A model generated the notes under the pieces. The model saw nothing but the letters and a program-made list of their open reading frames with translations. It had not been told where the DNA came from and did no database searches. Source: Arenibacter sp. 6A1 (GTDB lineage Bacteria > Bacteroidota > Bacteroidia > Flavobacteriales > Flavobacteriaceae). From it: DNA of 64,000 bases. The position numbers and the translations under genes are program-made. This document shows positions 61,214 to 64,000 of this stretch, piece by piece (the first letter of the stretch is position 1; each line of letters starts with the position of its first letter). The DNA lies in NCBI RefSeq assembly GCF_012272855.1, contig NZ_JAAXCQ010000012.1, forward strand, positions 62,001-126,000, written 5' to 3'.

Positions 61214-62563
61214 ATGAAAATTATTATTGCGGGGGCTGGTGAAGTAGGATTTCATTTGGCAAAATTGCTCTCTTACGAATCCCAGGACATTACTTTAATA
61301 GACAGCAATAAAGACAGCTTGTCTTATGCCGATAGCCATTTGGATATACGGGTGCTCAGAGGAGATGCTACTTCTATTGCAGTGCTAAAAGATGCCCAAG
61401 TAGGAAAATCGGATTTAGTTATTGCGGTAACCTCTTCGGAGACTACTAACCTTACCTTGTGTATGTTGGCAAAGCAATTAGGTAGTAAAAGAACCATTGC
61501 TAGGATTTCGAACGCAGAATTTATTCATAATAAGGAAGATCTAAAATTTTCCGACCTAGGAATAGATGAATTAATTTCTCCAGAAGCCTTAGCGGCTACG
61601 GAGATACAACTATTATTAAATCAATCCGGATTTAATAATACCTACGAATTTGAAGATGGTGCCCTAATTATGGTTGGGGTGTGCATGCCAAAAACAGCAC
61701 CCTTTGTAGGGAAAATGGTGAAAGATGCTGCCAAGATTTTTCCTGAACTGCACTTTATGCCCATAGCACTACAACGAAGCGGTACTCAATATACCACCGT
61801 GCCTCGAGGCGATACGGTTTTTAAGGAAAAGGACCAGGTATATTTTATTATCTCTAAGGAAGGTGTCGAAGAAATTCATAAGCTTACCGGTACAGAGCGT
61901 AAAGAAATAAAAAATGTAATGATACTAGGTGGGAGTCAGGTTGGGTTTAAAACCGCTCGTGATCTTTGTGTCAATAAGTTCAATGTGAAGCTAATCGAAA
62001 AGGACAAGGAAAAAGCTTTTGATCTTGCCGATATGCTTCCCAATGCCTTAATTATTAATGGCGATGGAAGAAATGTAGAATTGCTCGAAGAAGAGAATTT
62101 AGAGGCTATGGATGCCTTTGTTGCCGTGACGGGTAATTCGGAAACCAATATCATGTCCTGTTTGGTCGCTAAATCCAAGAATGTTAAAAAAACGATAGCC
62201 CTAGTCGAAAACATGGATTATTTTCAGCTTTCGCATTCTATCGGAATAGATACCCTGCTCAATAAAAAACTGCTGGCGGCCAATAATATATTTAGGCATA
62301 TTCGCAAGGGAGAAGTAGTGGCAGTGACCAGGTTGAATAATTTAAATGCCGAAATATTAGAATTTGTGGTAAAACCAACCTCTAGGGTCAACGGAAAATT
62401 GATACGGGAATTAGAGTTTCCTAGAGAGGCTACCATCGGCGGCGTTATACGTGATAATAAAGGGATTATTGCATTAGGGGGCTTTGAGATTCTGCAGGGA
62501 GACCGGGTAGTAGTCTGTTGTTTGCCTAGCGCGATTCAAAAAATAGAAAAGTTATTCCTCTAG
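61214..62563 (+). CDS. trkA: Trk potassium uptake system, regulatory subunit TrkA
   Basis: A 449-residue cytosolic protein with two NAD-binding RCK_N/RCK_C units: MKIIIAGAGEVGFHLAKLLSYESQDITLID at the start, and VMILGGSQVGFKTARDLCVNKFNVKLIEKD in the second half (~residue 235). Each is followed by a C-terminal ligand domain. It gates the TrkH channel in response to nucleotides. Its stop is four bases before the trkH ATG, an operon. Confidence 0.96.
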   Translation: MKIIIAGAGEVGFHLAKLLSYESQDITLIDSNKDSLSYADSHLDIRVLRGDATSIAVLKDAQVGKSDLVIAVTSSETTNLTLCMLAKQLGSKRTIARISNAEFIHNKEDLKFSDLGIDELISPEALAATEIQLLLNQSGFNNTYEFEDGALIMVGVCMPKTAPFVGKMVKDAAKIFPELHFMPIALQRSGTQYTTVPRGDTVFKEKDQVYFIISKEGVEEIHKLTGTERKEIKNVMILGGSQVGFKTARDLCVNKFNVKLIEKDKEKAFDLADMLPNALIINGDGRNVELLEEENLEAMDAFVAVTGNSETNIMSCLVAKSKNVKKTIALVENMDYFQLSHSIGIDTLLNKKLLAANNIFRHIRKGEVVAVTRLNNLNAEILEFVVKPTSRVNGKLIRELEFPREATIGGVIRDNKGIIALGGFEILQGDRVVVCCLPSAIQKIEKLFL

Positions 62564-62567
62564 GTTC

Positions 62568-64000
62568 ATGCGTTTAAATTTAAAAATCATATTTCACCTC
62601 ATGGGATTGCTGTTGCTTTGCAATGGCTTTTTTATGATTATGGCGGCCATTGTAAGCGGTATTTATGACGATGGCGTTACTTTGGATATATCCTTGGCAG
62701 GTATTATTACCATGCTAATTGGTACCGTTTCCATGTTTTATACCCGTACTCATAAGAAGGAAGTAAAACGTAGGGAAGGGTATATTATCGTTACTTTTGG
62801 GTGGCTTGTTATGTCTGCCTCCGGTATGTTGCCTTATCTTTTTTCTGGAGCTATACCAGGGGTTACCAATGCTTTTTTTGAAACTATGTCAGGGTATACC
62901 ACTACGGGTGCTAGCATTGTCGATGATATTGAAGCGCTTCCCCAAGGAATTCTTTTTTGGAGAAGTCTCACCCATTGGATAGGGGGGATGGGGATTATAG
63001 TCCTTGCAATAGCTATTTTGCCTCTTTTAGGAATCGGTGGTATGCAGCTATTCGCAGCCGAAGCCCCTGGTCCAAGTGCCGATAAACTTCATCCTAGGAT
63101 TACCGACACCGCAAAGAGACTGTGGCTGATTTATTTTGGCTATACCGTGGCAGAGACCCTGCTGTTAAAATTAGCAGGAATGTCCTTTTTTGACGCTATT
63201 AATCATTCCTTGGCAACCTTGTCTACAGGCGGATTTTCTACCAAGAATTTAAGTATGGCGTATTGGAACGACCAGCCTTTGATTCAGTATATAGTTATTT
63301 TATTTATGTTTTTGGCAGGGAGTAATTTTGTATTGAGTTATTATGCCTTTAAAGGGAAAATTCAAAAGGTTCTTTTTGATGAAGAGTTTAAAATGTATTC
63401 CATTTTTATAATCAGCTTTTCCTTAATCGCGGCCTTGGTAGTTTATCTAAAGGCCAATGTGCCCTTGTCTGATTTTCATCCAATGGTCTTTGGAGAGGCA
63501 GAAAGTGCTTTCAGGCATTCTTTGTTTCAGGTAGTTTCTGTAATTACCACCACAGGTTTTGTGACGGCCGATTTTACCTCATGGGCTCCTTTTCTTACCG
63601 TGCTTTTTTTCGGGCTAATGTTTCTAGGTGGTTCCGCCGGATCTACCTCAGGTGGAATCAAGGTAATGAGGCATTTGTTGATTATTAGGAATGGCCTGTT
63701 AGAGTTTAAACGTACCCTTCACAACAATGCCATTATTCCGGTAAGGTATAATAATAAGACCGTTGATGAGAATATCGTATATAACATCATCGCGTTTTTT
63801 GTGCTGTATATGTTACTGTTTATAATTGGTTCACTCGGCCTGGGGGCACTAGGACTCGATTTTACCAGTGCCATCGGAGGCGCAGCTTCTTCTTTAGGGA
63901 ATGTAGGGCCTGCCTTGGGGAGCTTAAACCCGGTAAGCAATTATAACAGTCTTCCGGAATTGGGTAAATGGTGGTGTGGTTTTTTAATGCTGTTGGGAAG
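62568..64000 (+). CDS. trkH: Trk potassium uptake channel TrkH (partial, cut by window end)
   Basis: 477 codons are visible from the ATG at 62568 (MRLNLKIIFHLMGLLLLCNG); the frame is open at 64000. It is a highly hydrophobic channel subunit. The four selectivity-filter turns are visible in MSGYTTTGASI, LATLSTGGFSTKNL, VVSVITTTGFVTAD and SSLGNVGPALGS. SAGSTSGGIKVMRH, the loop after filter three, is also typical. It transports K+ with TrkA bound on the cytosolic side. It lies four bases after trkA. Confidence 0.95.
   Translation, partial: MRLNLKIIFHLMGLLLLCNGFFMIMAAIVSGIYDDGVTLDISLAGIITMLIGTVSMFYTRTHKKEVKRREGYIIVTFGWLVMSASGMLPYLFSGAIPGVTNAFFETMSGYTTTGASIVDDIEALPQGILFWRSLTHWIGGMGIIVLAIAILPLLGIGGMQLFAAEAPGPSADKLHPRITDTAKRLWLIYFGYTVAETLLLKLAGMSFFDAINHSLATLSTGGFSTKNLSMAYWNDQPLIQYIVILFMFLAGSNFVLSYYAFKGKIQKVLFDEEFKMYSIFIISFSLIAALVVYLKANVPLSDFHPMVFGEAESAFRHSLFQVVSVITTTGFVTADFTSWAPFLTVLFFGLMFLGGSAGSTSGGIKVMRHLLIIRNGLLEFKRTLHNNAIIPVRYNNKTVDENIVYNIIAFFVLYMLLFIIGSLGLGALGLDFTSAIGGAASSLGNVGPALGSLNPVSNYNSLPELGKWWCGFLMLLG

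Noticed and set aside
60845-61255. A 136-codon minus-strand open frame between ubiE and trkA
   Set aside because: It overlaps the trkA start, has no recognisable domain, and covers the region where both divergent promoters must lie.

Overview
The window looks like chromosomal DNA of a marine-type member of the Bacteroidota, class Flavobacteriia. The evidence is AT-rich DNA, SusC/SusD pairs, a hybrid two-component regulator fused to AraC, a type IX secretion C-terminal domain and PorT, a short primary sigma factor, TAnnTTTG-type promoters, a zinc-ribbon-less AccD and a lipoprotein-type Omp85. The genus is not assigned; Zobellia/Maribacter/Arenibacter-like is inference only.

Layout. 1-9179 is mostly housekeeping: a partial gene at the left edge (possibly folE), a secreted T9SS cargo protein, a FadL-like porin with a low-complexity lipoprotein, proS, four tandem tRNA-Glu(TTC) genes, rpsT and an atypical pyruvate kinase. 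9386-42668 is a polysaccharide utilization locus (PUL) of about 33 kb. 42742-64000 returns to housekeeping: ypdA-rpe, rhlE, a B12-binding radical SAM protein, an FKBP, trmL, the primary sigma factor, pnp, rpsO, accD-fbaA, an Omp85/TamL-like protein, a SpoU methyltransferase, porT-ubiE and trkA-trkH (trkH is cut by the window end).

The PUL. A minus-strand operon (kduI-kduD-DUF4861) diverges from a LacI regulator followed by a 1387-residue hybrid two-component system. Then come susC1-susD1-susE-like, susC2-susD2, a truncated FG-GAP/VCBS gene, and a long run of GH88, sulfatase, lipoprotein, chondroitinase ABC-like PL8 lyase, beta-helix protein, DUF6250-like lipoprotein and two more sulfatases. 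A consistent reading is uptake and breakdown of a sulfated uronic-acid glycan of the chondroitin/dermatan sulfate type. The lyases cut it, the sulfatases strip sulfate, GH88 releases unsaturated uronate, and KduI/KduD carry this to 2-keto-3-deoxygluconate. KDG kinase, KDPG aldolase, a sulfatase maturase and hexosaminidases are not in the window.

The most notable non-coding signals are: (i) a perfect 36-bp palindrome between kduI and lacI, a likely LacI operator; (ii) a TGAAC-N6-CCCCTC element repeated at exactly 22-bp spacing before both susC genes and in degenerate form before the GH88 gene, a likely binding site of the hybrid regulator; (iii) four 80-bp copies of a dispersed repeat; (iv) a rearrangement scar after susD2, where a second copy of the susE 3' end plus its terminator abuts the truncated FG-GAP gene; (v) near-identical spacers with a conserved hairpin in the tRNA-Glu array. 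All functional statements come from reading the sequence and family knowledge; no searches were run.
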